A DNA stretch of 64,000 bases from Streptomyces sp. SID13726 (GCF_010548375.1 NZ_JAAGLY010000001.1:682001-746000), one strand, 5' to 3'; shown: positions 41,313 to 50,177, numbered from the stretch's first letter. The notes: generated from the letters alone by a model not told the origin. Program-made: numbers and translations.

Positions 41313-42304
41313 GCGGCCACCCCCGCGCGGGCCGCCGTACCGGGAAGCGGGGTGCGGGCGGGCCGGCCGTCCAGGACGTCCAGGATGTTGTCGACGGCCA
41401 GGTCGACCATCGCCGCCCGGGTGGGCTCGGTGGCCGAGCCGATGTGCGGCAGCGTCACCACGTGCTCCTCCGCCACCAGCGGCGACAACTCCCGTCCCAT
41501 CGGCTCGCGTTCGTAGACGTCGAGCCCGGCGGAGTGCAGCCGCCGCGACCGTACGGCGTCCAGCAGGGCCGCCTCGTCCACGACCCCGCCGCGCGAGGTG
41601 CTGACGAGGGTGGCCGTGGGCTTCATCGCCGCCAGTTCGCGGGCCGCGATCAGATGCCGGGTCTCGGCGGTGAGCGGGACGTGCAGGGAGACGACGTCCG
41701 ACTCGGCGAGCAGCGTGGTCAGGCTCGCCGGGGTCGACAGGCCGTCGTCGGAGGTGACGTCCGCGTAGGGGTCGTAATGGAGTACGCGCATGCCGAATCC
41801 CTGCCCCCGGCGGGCCACCGCACGCCCGATCTGGCCGTAGCCGATCAGGCCCAGCGTGGCGCCGTGGACGTCCAGGCCCAGGTAGTCGTGCATGCGGAAG
41901 ACGTCCCAGGACCCGGCGGCGAGGCTCTCGGTCGCGGCGCCCAGGCGGCGGCGGGCGGCCAGGATCAGGGCGAAGGTGAGGTCGGCGGTGGTCTCCGCGA
42001 GGACGCCCGGGGTATGGGTGACGACCACACCGCGTTCGGCCGCGGCGGTCCGGTCCACGTTGTCGTAGCCCATGCTCGCCAGCGCGATCACCCGCAGGGA
42101 GGGGCCCGCCGCGTCCATCAGGGCGGCGTCGACGGGGTCGTTGCCCAGCGCCAGCACGGCGCTCACGCCCGGCGCCAGCGCGGCCAGGTCCGCGGGACCG
42201 GGCTTGGCGGCCGCGGACCAGGCCACCACGTCGGCCGCCTCGGACAACCGGTCGAGGCCGTGGCCGGGCAGATTCTCACGGGTGGTCAGCACACGCTTTT
42301 TCAT
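41309..42304 (-). CDS. D-2-hydroxyacid (glyoxylate/hydroxypyruvate) dehydrogenase
   Basis: 331 residues from the ATG at 42304 (MKKRVLTTRENLPGHG); an upstream frame extension is rejected. NAD-binding GLIGYGQIGRAVARRGQGF near residue 147, catalytic Arg in STSRGGVVDE, Glu in YEREPMG and His in LPHIGSATEPTR are all present. It is probably a 2-ketogluconate or hydroxypyruvate/glyoxylate reductase. It lies 55 bases downstream of the LysR gene on the same strand and could be co-transcribed with it. Confidence 0.85.
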   Translation of the reverse strand: MKKRVLTTRENLPGHGLDRLSEAADVVAWSAAAKPGPADLAALAPGVSAVLALGNDPVDAALMDAAGPSLRVIALASMGYDNVDRTAAAERGVVVTHTPGVLAETTADLTFALILAARRRLGAATESLAAGSWDVFRMHDYLGLDVHGATLGLIGYGQIGRAVARRGQGFGMRVLHYDPYADVTSDDGLSTPASLTTLLAESDVVSLHVPLTAETRHLIAARELAAMKPTATLVSTSRGGVVDEAALLDAVRSRRLHSAGLDVYEREPMGRELSPLVAEEHVVTLPHIGSATEPTRAAMVDLAVDNILDVLDGRPARTPLPGTAARAGVAA

Positions 42305-42359
42305 GGCGTGGACGCTAACCGCGACAGGGGCCGGAGACAAATAGCAATTCGATGTGACG

Positions 42360-43256
42360 CTATTGCTGTTCCTTATCCAGGGCGGTGACCAGTTCCAGGA
42401 AAAGATCGTGCACGGCGAGTGCGGGCTCGGAAAGCGGCTGGCCGTCCGCGGTCACCACGGAGAGTTTCACCGGGATCACCGGGTCCACGATCCGGCGCAC
42501 CGCGAGCGCGCGGACGTCGAGGATCGCGCGGGCGGCCGACCAGGGCAGGACCGTGGCCCCGAGCCCCGCGTCCACGGCGTTGACGAGGGTCAGCGCGGAC
42601 TCGACCTCGCCGACCACCCGGGGCCGCAGCGAGGCCTGCTGGAACGCGGAGTCGACCACCTGCCGGATGGTGTGGATACGGCTCGGGAGCAGCAGCGGCA
42701 CCTCCGCGAGCTCCTCCAGCGGCACCTCGCCCGCCCCGCCGGGCGCGCCGATCAGGAACAGGTCCTCGGAGCGTATGGGCTCGAACTGCACCCCTTTGAG
42801 CGGCCCGGCGCCGTAGATGAACGCCATGTCCATCCGCCCGGTCATGATCGCTTCGCTGATCACCCCGCCGAAGTTCTCGTTGATGTGCAGCAGGATGCCG
42901 GGGTAGCGCTCGCGCACGCTCTTGAGCAGGGGGAGCGCGAGGGCCGCGCCCATGCTGTACGGGGCGAGGCCCACCGACACCCCGCCGGCGGGGGCCCGGC
43001 CCGAGACCTCCACGGCCGCGTGCGCGAGGTCGACCTGGCGGAGGATGAGCTGGGCGTGCCGGTACAGCGCCCGGCCCGCCTCGGTCGGGGCGATCCCGCG
43101 CTTGCTGCGGATCAGCAGCTGCTGCCCGAACTGCGCCTCCAGTGCCGAGAGCTGCTGGCTGAGGGCGGGCTGCGCGATGTGCAGGATGTCCGCCGCGCGC
43201 GTGATGCTCCCCGCGTCGACGATCTTGATGAACGAGTAGAGACGCCTGGTGTCCAT
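42360..43256 (-). CDS. LysR-family regulator
   Basis: 298 residues from the ATG at 43256, with GGAGGG upstream. The HTH is near residues 1-60 (LYSFIKIVDAGSITRAADIL, PALSQQLSALEAQFGQQLLI) and the substrate-binding domain follows. The N-terminal half resembles Nac/Cbl-like members. It diverges from the pxpABC operon and lies in front of the 2-hydroxyacid dehydrogenase/idnOD set, so it may control both. Confidence 0.87.
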   Translation of the reverse strand: MDTRRLYSFIKIVDAGSITRAADILHIAQPALSQQLSALEAQFGQQLLIRSKRGIAPTEAGRALYRHAQLILRQVDLAHAAVEVSGRAPAGGVSVGLAPYSMGAALALPLLKSVRERYPGILLHINENFGGVISEAIMTGRMDMAFIYGAGPLKGVQFEPIRSEDLFLIGAPGGAGEVPLEELAEVPLLLPSRIHTIRQVVDSAFQQASLRPRVVGEVESALTLVNAVDAGLGATVLPWSAARAILDVRALAVRRIVDPVIPVKLSVVTADGQPLSEPALAVHDLFLELVTALDKEQQ

Positions 43257-43455
43257 GCGGGGCCCTCCGATCGAGCGGAGCCTCATCGTAGGGAGCGGGG
43301 CGTGTGACCCGGGTCATAGCGGTCCGCGATAACGCCAAAGTGAACGCGTATTGGTCGCCGGGCGAGCGGCGCACTACGTTGTGGGAAACACATTCCAGGC
43401 CGTGCCGCCAAGGCGCCGGAATTCCTTTTCTTCTTTTCCTCGTTCGGAGGGCCCC
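43257..43455. promoter_or_regulatory. Divergent LysR/pxpA promoter with TGACCCGGGTCA palindrome
   Basis: A perfect 12-bp palindrome TGACCCGGGTCA lies at 43305-43316, 48 bases upstream of the LysR start. A second partial dyad (ATAACGC near 43329 with GCGTATT near 43346) fits a LysR-type activation site. A T/C-rich tract precedes the pxpA ribosome site (CGGAGG). Confidence 0.55.
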
Positions 43456-44238
43456 ATGACGCATACGGTCGATCTCGTGGCCGATCTCGGCGAGGGATTC
43501 GGCGCCTACACGATGGGCGACGACGAAGCCCTTCTCGAATTGCTGACGTCGGCCAATGTCGCCTGCGGATTCCACGCCGGGGATCCGCGCATCATGGACA
43601 CGACGGTTCGGCAGTGCGTGGAGAAGGGCGTGGCCGTCGGCGCGCACCCGAGCTTCCCCGACCTCGTCGGGTTCGGGCGCCGCGCGATGGACCTGACCCC
43701 GGACGAGGTCCGCACCGACGTGCTCTACCAGGTCGGCGCGCTCCAGGCCTTCGCCGTCGCCCACGGCACCCGGGTCCGCCATGTCGCCCCGCACGGCCGC
43801 CTCGGGAACCTGGTCGCCGTGCGCGACGACTACGCGCGGGCCGTCGTGGACGCGGTCGCCGCCCTCGACCCGTCGCTGATCGTCCTCGCGCAGGACGGCG
43901 AACTCGCCGACGCGGCCCGCAAGCGCGGGCTGCGCGTGGGGATCGTCGGGATCGCCGACCGGGCCTACCGCGACGACGGCACGCTCGTGCCGCGCTCCGA
44001 ACCGGGGGCCGTGATCCACGACGCCGAGGAGATCGCCCGGCGGACGCTGAGGATGGTCACGGAGGGGGTGATCCGCAGCGTCGGCGGACGTGACGTCCCC
44101 GTCGACTGCGACACGGTCCTCCTGCACGGCGACACCCCGGGGGCACTCGCCCTGGCCGCCCGGGTCCGGGAGCAACTCCTGGCGGCAGGCGTGAAGTTCG
44201 CCGCTCTGGACGAGGTCCTCGACGCCAAGGGGGCCTGA
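43456..44238 (+). CDS. pxpA: 5-oxoprolinase subunit A (LamB/YcsF family)
   Basis: 260 residues with the YcsF signature VDLVADLGEGFGAYTMGDDE at the start, NVACGFHAGDPRIM near 35, GAHPSFPDLVGFGRRAM near 62 and the C-terminal VLLHGDTPGALALA. PxpA with PxpB and PxpC cleaves 5-oxoproline (pyroglutamate) to glutamate with ATP. It is the first gene of the operon, and pxpB follows after one base. Because the operon continues with an aminotransferase and an aldolase, the real lactam may be a substituted oxoproline. Confidence 0.88.
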   Translation: MTHTVDLVADLGEGFGAYTMGDDEALLELLTSANVACGFHAGDPRIMDTTVRQCVEKGVAVGAHPSFPDLVGFGRRAMDLTPDEVRTDVLYQVGALQAFAVAHGTRVRHVAPHGRLGNLVAVRDDYARAVVDAVAALDPSLIVLAQDGELADAARKRGLRVGIVGIADRAYRDDGTLVPRSEPGAVIHDAEEIARRTLRMVTEGVIRSVGGRDVPVDCDTVLLHGDTPGALALAARVREQLLAAGVKFAALDEVLDAKGA

Positions 44239-44239
44239 C

Positions 44240-44989
44240 ATGACCGGCCACCTCACCGTCAAGGACTGCGGTGACTCCGCCGTCGTCGCCAGGGCCGTCG
44301 GCCTCGACCAGGAGGCCGCCTGGCGGCTCGTGCACACGCTCGCCGACGCTCTCGACGCCGTGCACCTGCCCGGTGTGCACGGGCTGGTGCCGGCGTACGA
44401 CGCGCTGCTCGTGGAGTTCGACTGCGCGGACACGGGCCACGAGACCGTACGACGGCTGCTGTGGCACGAGGCCGCACGGCTCGGCGTCGATCCCGGGCCC
44501 ACGGCCGCGCCCCGCCGTTTCGTCGTCCCCGTCGTCTACGGCGGTGAGCACGGCCCCGACCTGCCCGTGGTCGCCGCCCAACTCGGCCTGACCGAGGGCG
44601 AGGTGGTCGCCCTGCACTCCGGGTCCGACCTCACCGTGCGCTGCCTGGGCGCGCCCGCCGGAGCGCCGATGACGGACGGACCGCCCTTCCCGGTGCCGGT
44701 GCCCCGGCTGGCCTCGCCCCGTACCCGGGTCGACCCCGGCTCGGTCGCCGTCGCCGGCCGCCAGGCGGTGATCTGCCCGATGCCGTCCCCCGGCGGCTGG
44801 CCCCTCCTCGGCCGCACCCCGGTACGCGTCCTCGACCTCCATGCCGACCCCCTCACGCCGTACCGGCCCGGAGACACGTTCCGGTTCGTGCCGATCGGGG
44901 CGGAGCGGTGGGGGGAGTTCGCGGGGGTGTCGCTGGCGGAGTGTGCGGAGGGACGGGCGGATGGCCCGAGGCTGGTCCGGCATGGCTGA
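44240..44989 (+). CDS. pxpB: 5-oxoprolinase subunit B
   Basis: 249 residues of the KipI/allophanate hydrolase subunit 1 family: LTVKDCGDSAVVARAVGLDQ at the N-terminus, VYGGEHGPDLPVVAAQLGLT near 95, ASPRTRVDPGSVAVAGRQ near 155 and PGGWPLLGRTPVRVLDLHAD near 180. It forms the ATP-using complex with PxpC. The 3' end overlaps pxpC by 8 bases. Confidence 0.88.
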   Translation: MTGHLTVKDCGDSAVVARAVGLDQEAAWRLVHTLADALDAVHLPGVHGLVPAYDALLVEFDCADTGHETVRRLLWHEAARLGVDPGPTAAPRRFVVPVVYGGEHGPDLPVVAAQLGLTEGEVVALHSGSDLTVRCLGAPAGAPMTDGPPFPVPVPRLASPRTRVDPGSVAVAGRQAVICPMPSPGGWPLLGRTPVRVLDLHADPLTPYRPGDTFRFVPIGAERWGEFAGVSLAECAEGRADGPRLVRHG

Positions 44990-45980
44990 CACCCTCACCG
45001 TCCGTACCCCCGGTCACACCACCGTCCAGGACCTCGGCCGCACCGGTCGCTCCCGGCACGGCCTCCCCGCCAACGGAGCCCTCGACCAGCACTCCGCCCG
45101 CGTGGCCAACATCCTGTGCGGGAACGACGAGCGCGCGCCCCTGCTGGAGCTGACCGCCCTCGACTTCGCCTGCGTCCCCTCCGCCGACATCCTCGTCGCG
45201 GTCACCGGCGCCCCCGCCGACGTGACCGTCTCCGCCGCCCCCCGACCCCAGTGGGAGCCGTTCGTCGTCCGCGCCGGGGAGCCCCTCCGCGTCGCCGGCA
45301 TCCGGCAGGGACTGCGGGTCTACCTCGCCGTCCTCGGGTCGGTCGAGACCGAGTACCTCCAGGGCAGCTGCGCCCCCGACACCGTCCTCGGCTTCGGCCC
45401 CGCCCTGCGTGCCGGTGACGAACTCACCCTGCGCGCCTCCTGCCCGCCCCTCGACCACCCCTACTCCCGCATCCCCCTCTTCCGCCTGGCCGCCCCCGCC
45501 GCCGCCGCCTTCCCGGCGACCACGTGGACCATCGACGTCACCGACGGCCCCGACCGGGCCGAGTTCGGCGACACCGCATCCCGGCTCTTCGGCGCGCCCT
45601 TCACCGTGAGCCCGCGCAGCAACCACATCGGACTGCGGCTGGGCAGCGAAGGGCGCCTGCCCCGTCGTACCGATACAGGCGAAGTGCTCTCCCGGGGCGT
45701 ACCGATCGGCGCCGTCGAGGTGCCCGCCGGGGACGAACTCCTCGTCCTGCACCGCGGGCGCGGTGTGACGGCCGGCTACCCCGTCCTCGCCGTCGTCACC
45801 GCCACCGGCCTCTCCGCCCTCGGCCAGGTCCGCCCCGGCCAGGCCCTCCGCTTCCGGCACCGCACCCTCGACGAGGCGGTCACGGCGTACCGCGCACAAC
45901 GCGCCGCCGTGGACGCGCTCCGGGCCAGGGTCCGCACCGCCTTCGACACCCTCCGCATTCCGGTCCACGCCGGCGGCTGA
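44982..45980 (+). CDS. pxpC: 5-oxoprolinase subunit C (biotin-dependent carboxylase fold)
   Basis: 332 residues from ATG 44982; an ATG at 44961 with GGAGGG upstream is an alternative and adds 7 residues. KipA-type opening LTVRTPGHTTVQDLGRTGRS, then HGLPANGALDQHSARVANIL near 30, SPRSNHIGLRLGSEG near 220 and GYPVLAVVTATGLSALGQV near 265. It pairs with PxpB. Confidence 0.87.
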   Translation: MADTLTVRTPGHTTVQDLGRTGRSRHGLPANGALDQHSARVANILCGNDERAPLLELTALDFACVPSADILVAVTGAPADVTVSAAPRPQWEPFVVRAGEPLRVAGIRQGLRVYLAVLGSVETEYLQGSCAPDTVLGFGPALRAGDELTLRASCPPLDHPYSRIPLFRLAAPAAAAFPATTWTIDVTDGPDRAEFGDTASRLFGAPFTVSPRSNHIGLRLGSEGRLPRRTDTGEVLSRGVPIGAVEVPAGDELLVLHRGRGVTAGYPVLAVVTATGLSALGQVRPGQALRFRHRTLDEAVTAYRAQRAAVDALRARVRTAFDTLRIPVHAGG

Positions 45981-46019
45981 CCCCGACTGCCCCGCGTATC
46001 CGGGCCCAGACACCACAGG

Positions 46020-46051
46020 CCCCGCCCCCGCCCCCTCCCCCGCCCGCCCCC
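46020..46051 (-). other. Guanine-quadruplex-forming tract
   Basis: Six C-runs of 3-5 bases separated by single bases lie on the plus strand, so the minus strand has six G-runs with 1-nt loops, a very strong G4 pattern. It sits in the 120-bp gap between pxpC and the MFS gene, within an operon, where it could pause transcription or replication. Confidence 0.6.
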
Positions 46052-46100
46052 ACCGAGCCGAGCCCACCTCATCCCGCCCCTCCTCCCCGACAGGAGAGCC

Positions 46101-47414
46101 ATGAGCACCGTGGCCGCCGCTCAGCCGATACCGAACACCGTCGATCCCAGAACCGCCCGGAAGATCACCCTCGCCGGATGCGTCGGCATCTTCGCCGAGC
46201 TCTACGACAACGGCATCTTCGGCTTCATGGCCGGCACCCTCGCCGCCGTCTTCTTCCCCGGCTCCGAGAACGCCGTCCAGCTCGTCTTCCTCGGCTACGC
46301 CGTGTCGTTCTTCTTCCGCCCCCTCGGCGGGATCATCTGCGGCCACCTCGGCGACCGCATCGGCCGCCAGCGGATGCTGGTCTTCGTCATCATGCTGATC
46401 AGCGTCGCGACCGCCGCCATCGGCGTCCTGCCGACGTACGCCAGCATCGGCGTCGCCGCCCCCGCCCTGCTGATCCTGCTCCGCGTCGCCCAGGGCTTCT
46501 CCGTCGGCGGCGAGGCCTCCGGCGCGATGAGCTTCCTCGCCGAGCACGCCCCCGAGGGCAAGCGCGGGCTCTACACGAGCTACGCCCAGATCGCCTCGTT
46601 CCTCTCCCTGCTCACCGGCACCCTGATCGCCGCCGCCATGACCAGCGGACTCGGCGCCGAGCGCATGGAGTCCTGGGGCTGGCGCATCCCGTTCCTGCTC
46701 GCCGTGCCGCTCGGCATCACCGGCATCTACATCCGCAAGCGGATCAGCGACACCCCCAACTTCACGCGCCTGCAAGAAGAGGGCGGTCTGTCCAGGAACC
46801 CGCTCAAGGAGGCGTTCTCCTCCGCCGAGCACCGCCGCGCGATGCTGCTCGCCCTGTTCATCCCCCTGATGAACGGCTCCGGCTACTACGTCCTGTTCAG
46901 CTACATGCCCACCTTCATGAGCAGCGAGCTGGACTTCAGCAAGGTCCAGGGGCTCCTCGTCACCGCGTCCAGCCTGGTCGCGATCTGTATCGCCATCCCG
47001 TACATGGGCCGGCTCTCCGACCGGGTCGGCCGCAAGAAGGTCATCGCCGGGGCCGCGGTCGCCATGGCCGTCGTGGGCATCCCCTGCTACCTCCTGATCG
47101 GCACCGGCAACGTCGCACTCGCCGTCCTCGGCGCCTGTCTCATGGCCCTCGTCTTCGCCGGGCACACCGGTGTCATCCACATCCTGCTCGTCGAGCTCTT
47201 CCCGACCCGGGTCCGCTACTCCGCCTACGGCCTCGGCTACAACGTCTCCGCCGCCCTCTTCGGCGGCACCGCCCCGCTGCTCATGACCTACCTCATCGAC
47301 CGCACCGGCGACGTCCACATGCCGGCCTACTACGCCGTCGTCACCGCCCTGGGCACGCTCCTCGCCGTGTCCCGGGTCAAGGACCGGGCCCATCTGCCCC
47401 TGCGCGACGTCTGA
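46101..47414 (+). CDS. MFS transporter, metabolite:H+ symporter type
   Basis: 437 residues, 12 membrane helices. The MHS-family signature between helices 2 and 3 (GHLGDRIGRQRMLVFVIMLI) and its repeat between helices 8 and 9 (GRLSDRVGRKKVIAG) are present. FFRPLGGIICGHLGDRIGR is typical of carboxylate/betaine symporters such as KgtP, ShiA and ProP. The ATG follows CAGGAGAG. Position inside the operon suggests it imports the lactam or organic acid handled by the neighbouring enzymes. Confidence 0.88.
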   Translation: MSTVAAAQPIPNTVDPRTARKITLAGCVGIFAELYDNGIFGFMAGTLAAVFFPGSENAVQLVFLGYAVSFFFRPLGGIICGHLGDRIGRQRMLVFVIMLISVATAAIGVLPTYASIGVAAPALLILLRVAQGFSVGGEASGAMSFLAEHAPEGKRGLYTSYAQIASFLSLLTGTLIAAAMTSGLGAERMESWGWRIPFLLAVPLGITGIYIRKRISDTPNFTRLQEEGGLSRNPLKEAFSSAEHRRAMLLALFIPLMNGSGYYVLFSYMPTFMSSELDFSKVQGLLVTASSLVAICIAIPYMGRLSDRVGRKKVIAGAAVAMAVVGIPCYLLIGTGNVALAVLGACLMALVFAGHTGVIHILLVELFPTRVRYSAYGLGYNVSAALFGGTAPLLMTYLIDRTGDVHMPAYYAVVTALGTLLAVSRVKDRAHLPLRDV

Positions 47415-47450
47415 CACCCCCCCGAAAAACACCGAACAAGGAGCACCCGC

Positions 47451-48194
47451 ATGCCCATCTCCGACTACAGGACCGCACTCGTCACGGGAGCGTCCACCGG
47501 AATCGGAGCCGTGGTCGTGGAACGCCTGGCCAAGCGTGGGCTCGAAGTCCACGCCGTGGCCCGCAACGCGGAACGCCTCGAAGCCCTCGCCGACGCCACC
47601 GGCTGCGTCCCGCACGCCGTCGACATCACCGACACCACCGCGCTCACCGCCGCCCTGGGCGGCCTGGAGATCGACGTCCTCGTCAACAACGCGGGCGTCT
47701 CCCGCACCGGCAACATCCTCACCGCCGACGAGTTCGCCGTGGACGAGCAGGTCGCCGTCAACATCCAGGCCGTGCTGCACCTCGTACGGCTGCTCATGCC
47801 GGGCATGGTCGAGCGGGACCTCGGCCACATCGTCAACATCAGCTCCATCGCCGGGGTCTACAACTTCGGCGGCAACACGATCTACCACGCCACCAAGGCC
47901 GCCGTGCACACCCTCTCCCGCCAGCTGCGGGTCGACGGCTACGGCAAGCGGGTCCGGGTCACCGAGATCTGCCCCGGCCGGGTGGAGACCGAGATCTTCG
48001 GCCGGCTCCTCGGCGACATGGCGGAGGCCCAGCGGCAGTTCTACGACGGCTACGAGTCCCTCAAGCCCGAGGACATCGCCGACTCCATCGAGTTCGCCGT
48101 CGACTCGCCCCGGCACGTCAACATCGGCCACATCGAGATCCTGCCGACCTTCCAGGTCCCCGGCGGCCTCAACTTCGAGCGCAGGGAGGGCTGA
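47451..48194 (+). CDS. Short-chain dehydrogenase
   Basis: 247 residues: VTGASTGIGAVVVERLAKRG near residue 11, NNAGVSRTGN near 80, catalytic Ser in NISSIAGVYNFGG and Tyr-x3-Lys in YHATKAAV near 150, then CPGRVETEIFGR. NAD(P)-dependent; it probably oxidises a hydroxyl of the operon's substrate. AACAAGGAGC gives a good ribosome site, and the next gene starts 4 bases after the stop. Confidence 0.86.
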   Translation: MPISDYRTALVTGASTGIGAVVVERLAKRGLEVHAVARNAERLEALADATGCVPHAVDITDTTALTAALGGLEIDVLVNNAGVSRTGNILTADEFAVDEQVAVNIQAVLHLVRLLMPGMVERDLGHIVNISSIAGVYNFGGNTIYHATKAAVHTLSRQLRVDGYGKRVRVTEICPGRVETEIFGRLLGDMAEAQRQFYDGYESLKPEDIADSIEFAVDSPRHVNIGHIEILPTFQVPGGLNFERREG

Positions 48195-48198
48195 TCGC

Positions 48199-49416
48199 AT
48201 GCCTACGGCAGCACGGGTCCGCCGTATCAAGCCCTCGCCCAGCACGGCGGCGGCCCAGCGCGTCCGCGAACTCAAGGCCCAGGGCCACACGATCCTCGAC
48301 CTGACCGTGGGCGAGCCCGACTTCGACACCCCCGACCACGTCAAGGCGGCCGCGATCCGCGCGATCGAGGCGGGGGAGACCAAGTACACGCCGGTGAACG
48401 GCACTTCGGAGCTGCGCGCGGCGATCAGGGGCAAGCTCCTGGACCGCCACGGCCTGAAATACGACGACTCGCGGATCACCGTCGGCGGCGGGGCCAAGCA
48501 GGTCATCTTCCTCGCGCTCATGGCCACCCTGGACGAGGGCGACGAGGTCGTCGTACCGGCCCCGTACTGGGTGTCGTACCCCGACATGGTCCGCGCCAAC
48601 GACGGCACCCCGGTGATCGTCGACTGCCCGGAGTCCGACGGCTTCAAGCTGACCCCGGCCGGCCTGCCGGCCGCCCTCACCGACCGCACCCGCTGGCTGA
48701 TCCTCAACACCCCCGGCAACCCGACCGGCGCCGCCTACACCACCGGCGAACTCCGGGCGCTCGCCGAGGTGTTGCTGGACCATCCGCAGGTCCGCGTCCT
48801 CACCGACGAGATCTACGACGAGATCTGGTACGACGAGGGTGCCGGGCTGTCCCTCGCCGCCGCCGAACCCCGCCTGGCCGACCGGGTGTTCCTCACCAAC
48901 GGGGTCTCCAAGACGTACGCCATGACCGGCTGGCGGATCGGCTACGGGGTCGGTCCGGCCGACCTGGTGACCGCGATCAACACCCTCCAGTCGCAGATCT
49001 CCTCCTGCCCGTCCTCCGTCAGCCAGGCCGCCGCGGCCGCCGCGCTCACCGGACCGCAGGACTTCGTCCGGGAGACCGTCGAGGTGTACCGGGCCCGCCG
49101 GGACACCACCGTCAAACTCATCGGCGAGATACCGCAGTTGAGCTGCACCAGCCCGAGCGGCGGCTTCTATCTGCTGGTGAACTGCCGTGCGGCGCTGGGC
49201 CGGTCGACCCCCTCCGGTGAACTCCTGCGAGACGACGAGGACTTCGCCCGCTACCTCCTCGACCGTGAACAGGTGGCGGTGATCCACGGCTCCGCGTACG
49301 GCGCGCCCGGCTACTTCCGTATCTCCTTCGCCACGTCGGCGGACGTCCTGACCGAGGCGTGCGCGCGTCTCGCCGCCGCCTGTGCCGAACTGACCCCGTC
49401 CGAAAGGCCGTCATGA
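48199..49416 (+). CDS. PLP-dependent class I aminotransferase
   Basis: 405 residues from the ATG at 48199, preceded by GCAGGGAGGG; longer readings are overlap. Fold-type I features: LTVGEPDFDTPDHVKAAAI near 34, NTPGNPTGAAYT near 170, PLP lysine in TNGVSKTYAMTGWRIGYG near 237, and the substrate Arg in YFRISFA near 385. It resembles aspartate aminotransferases (AspC/AspB type). It likely converts the amino acid released by PxpABC into a 2-oxo acid. The TGA overlaps the next ATG. Confidence 0.88.
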   Translation: MPTAARVRRIKPSPSTAAAQRVRELKAQGHTILDLTVGEPDFDTPDHVKAAAIRAIEAGETKYTPVNGTSELRAAIRGKLLDRHGLKYDDSRITVGGGAKQVIFLALMATLDEGDEVVVPAPYWVSYPDMVRANDGTPVIVDCPESDGFKLTPAGLPAALTDRTRWLILNTPGNPTGAAYTTGELRALAEVLLDHPQVRVLTDEIYDEIWYDEGAGLSLAAAEPRLADRVFLTNGVSKTYAMTGWRIGYGVGPADLVTAINTLQSQISSCPSSVSQAAAAAALTGPQDFVRETVEVYRARRDTTVKLIGEIPQLSCTSPSGGFYLLVNCRAALGRSTPSGELLRDDEDFARYLLDREQVAVIHGSAYGAPGYFRISFATSADVLTEACARLAAACAELTPSERPS

Positions 49417-50087
49417 TCCGCGTCAGCACGAAGTTCGACCGTCCCGCGCCGGAGTTGGTCGAGCGGCTCGGCACGTACTCCTCGGCCACCATCCACGAAG
49501 CGCAGGGCAGGCTCGGCGCGCTGGACTCGTCCATCAAGCCGGTCGACCACCGCATGTCGCTGTGCGGACCCGCGTTCACGGTCCAGTGCGCGCCCCGCGA
49601 CAACCTGATGCTCCAGACCGCCATCGCCTACGCCCGCCCCGGCGACGTGGTCGTGGTCTCCGCCGGCGCCTACACCGAGGCCGGCTCCTTCGGTGACGTC
49701 CTCGCCAACGCCTGTCAGTCCAAGGGCCTCGCCGGCCTCGTCACCGACACGGGCGTTCGCGACACCGAGGACCTGCGCGCCCTCGGCTTCCCGGTCTTCT
49801 CCCACAGCGTCTGCATCAAGGGCACGGTGAAGGAGACCGTCGGCCCGATGTGCGAACCGGTCACGATCGGCGGCCAGTTGGTGCGCCCCGGTGACGTGGT
49901 CCGCGCGGACGCCGACGGCGTGGTGGTCGTCCGCCGCGAGGACGCCGAGCAGGTGGCCGAGGCTTCCCGGCAACGCGTCGACACCGAGGCCGAGTACATC
50001 GCCGCGTACCGGGCCGGGAAGACGGTGACGGAGATCTGCGGACTGGAGCCGCTCCTCGCGGCCAAGGGACTGGTCATCGAGGAGTAG
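49413..50087 (+). CDS. RraA-family aldolase (HMG/CHA aldolase type)
   Basis: 224 residues from ATG 49413, overlapping the previous stop. RraA fold: SSATIHEAQGRLGALDSSIK near 24, GPAFTVQCAPRDNLML near 52, and the catalytic/metal-binding GLVTDTGVRDTEDLRALGFP near 105, which keeps the Arg-Asp pair of active aldolases. Members split 4-hydroxy-4-methyl-2-oxoglutarate to two pyruvates or decarboxylate oxaloacetate. Here it would act on the oxo acid made by the aminotransferase. Confidence 0.85.
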   Translation: MIRVSTKFDRPAPELVERLGTYSSATIHEAQGRLGALDSSIKPVDHRMSLCGPAFTVQCAPRDNLMLQTAIAYARPGDVVVVSAGAYTEAGSFGDVLANACQSKGLAGLVTDTGVRDTEDLRALGFPVFSHSVCIKGTVKETVGPMCEPVTIGGQLVRPGDVVRADADGVVVVRREDAEQVAEASRQRVDTEAEYIAAYRAGKTVTEICGLEPLLAAKGLVIEE

Positions 50088-50102
50088 AGGAGTAGAGGAG
50101 CA
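50079..50102 (+). repeat. 8-bp purine-rich tandem repeat at the aldolase stop
   Basis: GAGGAGTA is present twice and GAGGAGCA once in a head-to-tail row, overlapping the TAG of the RraA-family gene and continuing as a G-rich purine tract to about 50123. It is probably a slippage-prone spacer. Confidence 0.6.
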
Positions 50103-50177
50103 GCGGGGTAGGGGGGAGGAGCAGAGGCGCGGGCAGTCCGCCGTGGGCAGCGCCCGCATCCGCCGCCCTCACCTTCT

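Noticed and set aside
44853-48719. Very long minus-strand open frame across pxpC, MFS and SDR genes
   Set aside because: It is the antisense of well-recognised genes. Its translation is Gly/Asp/Glu/Val repeats without domains, as expected in high-GC DNA.
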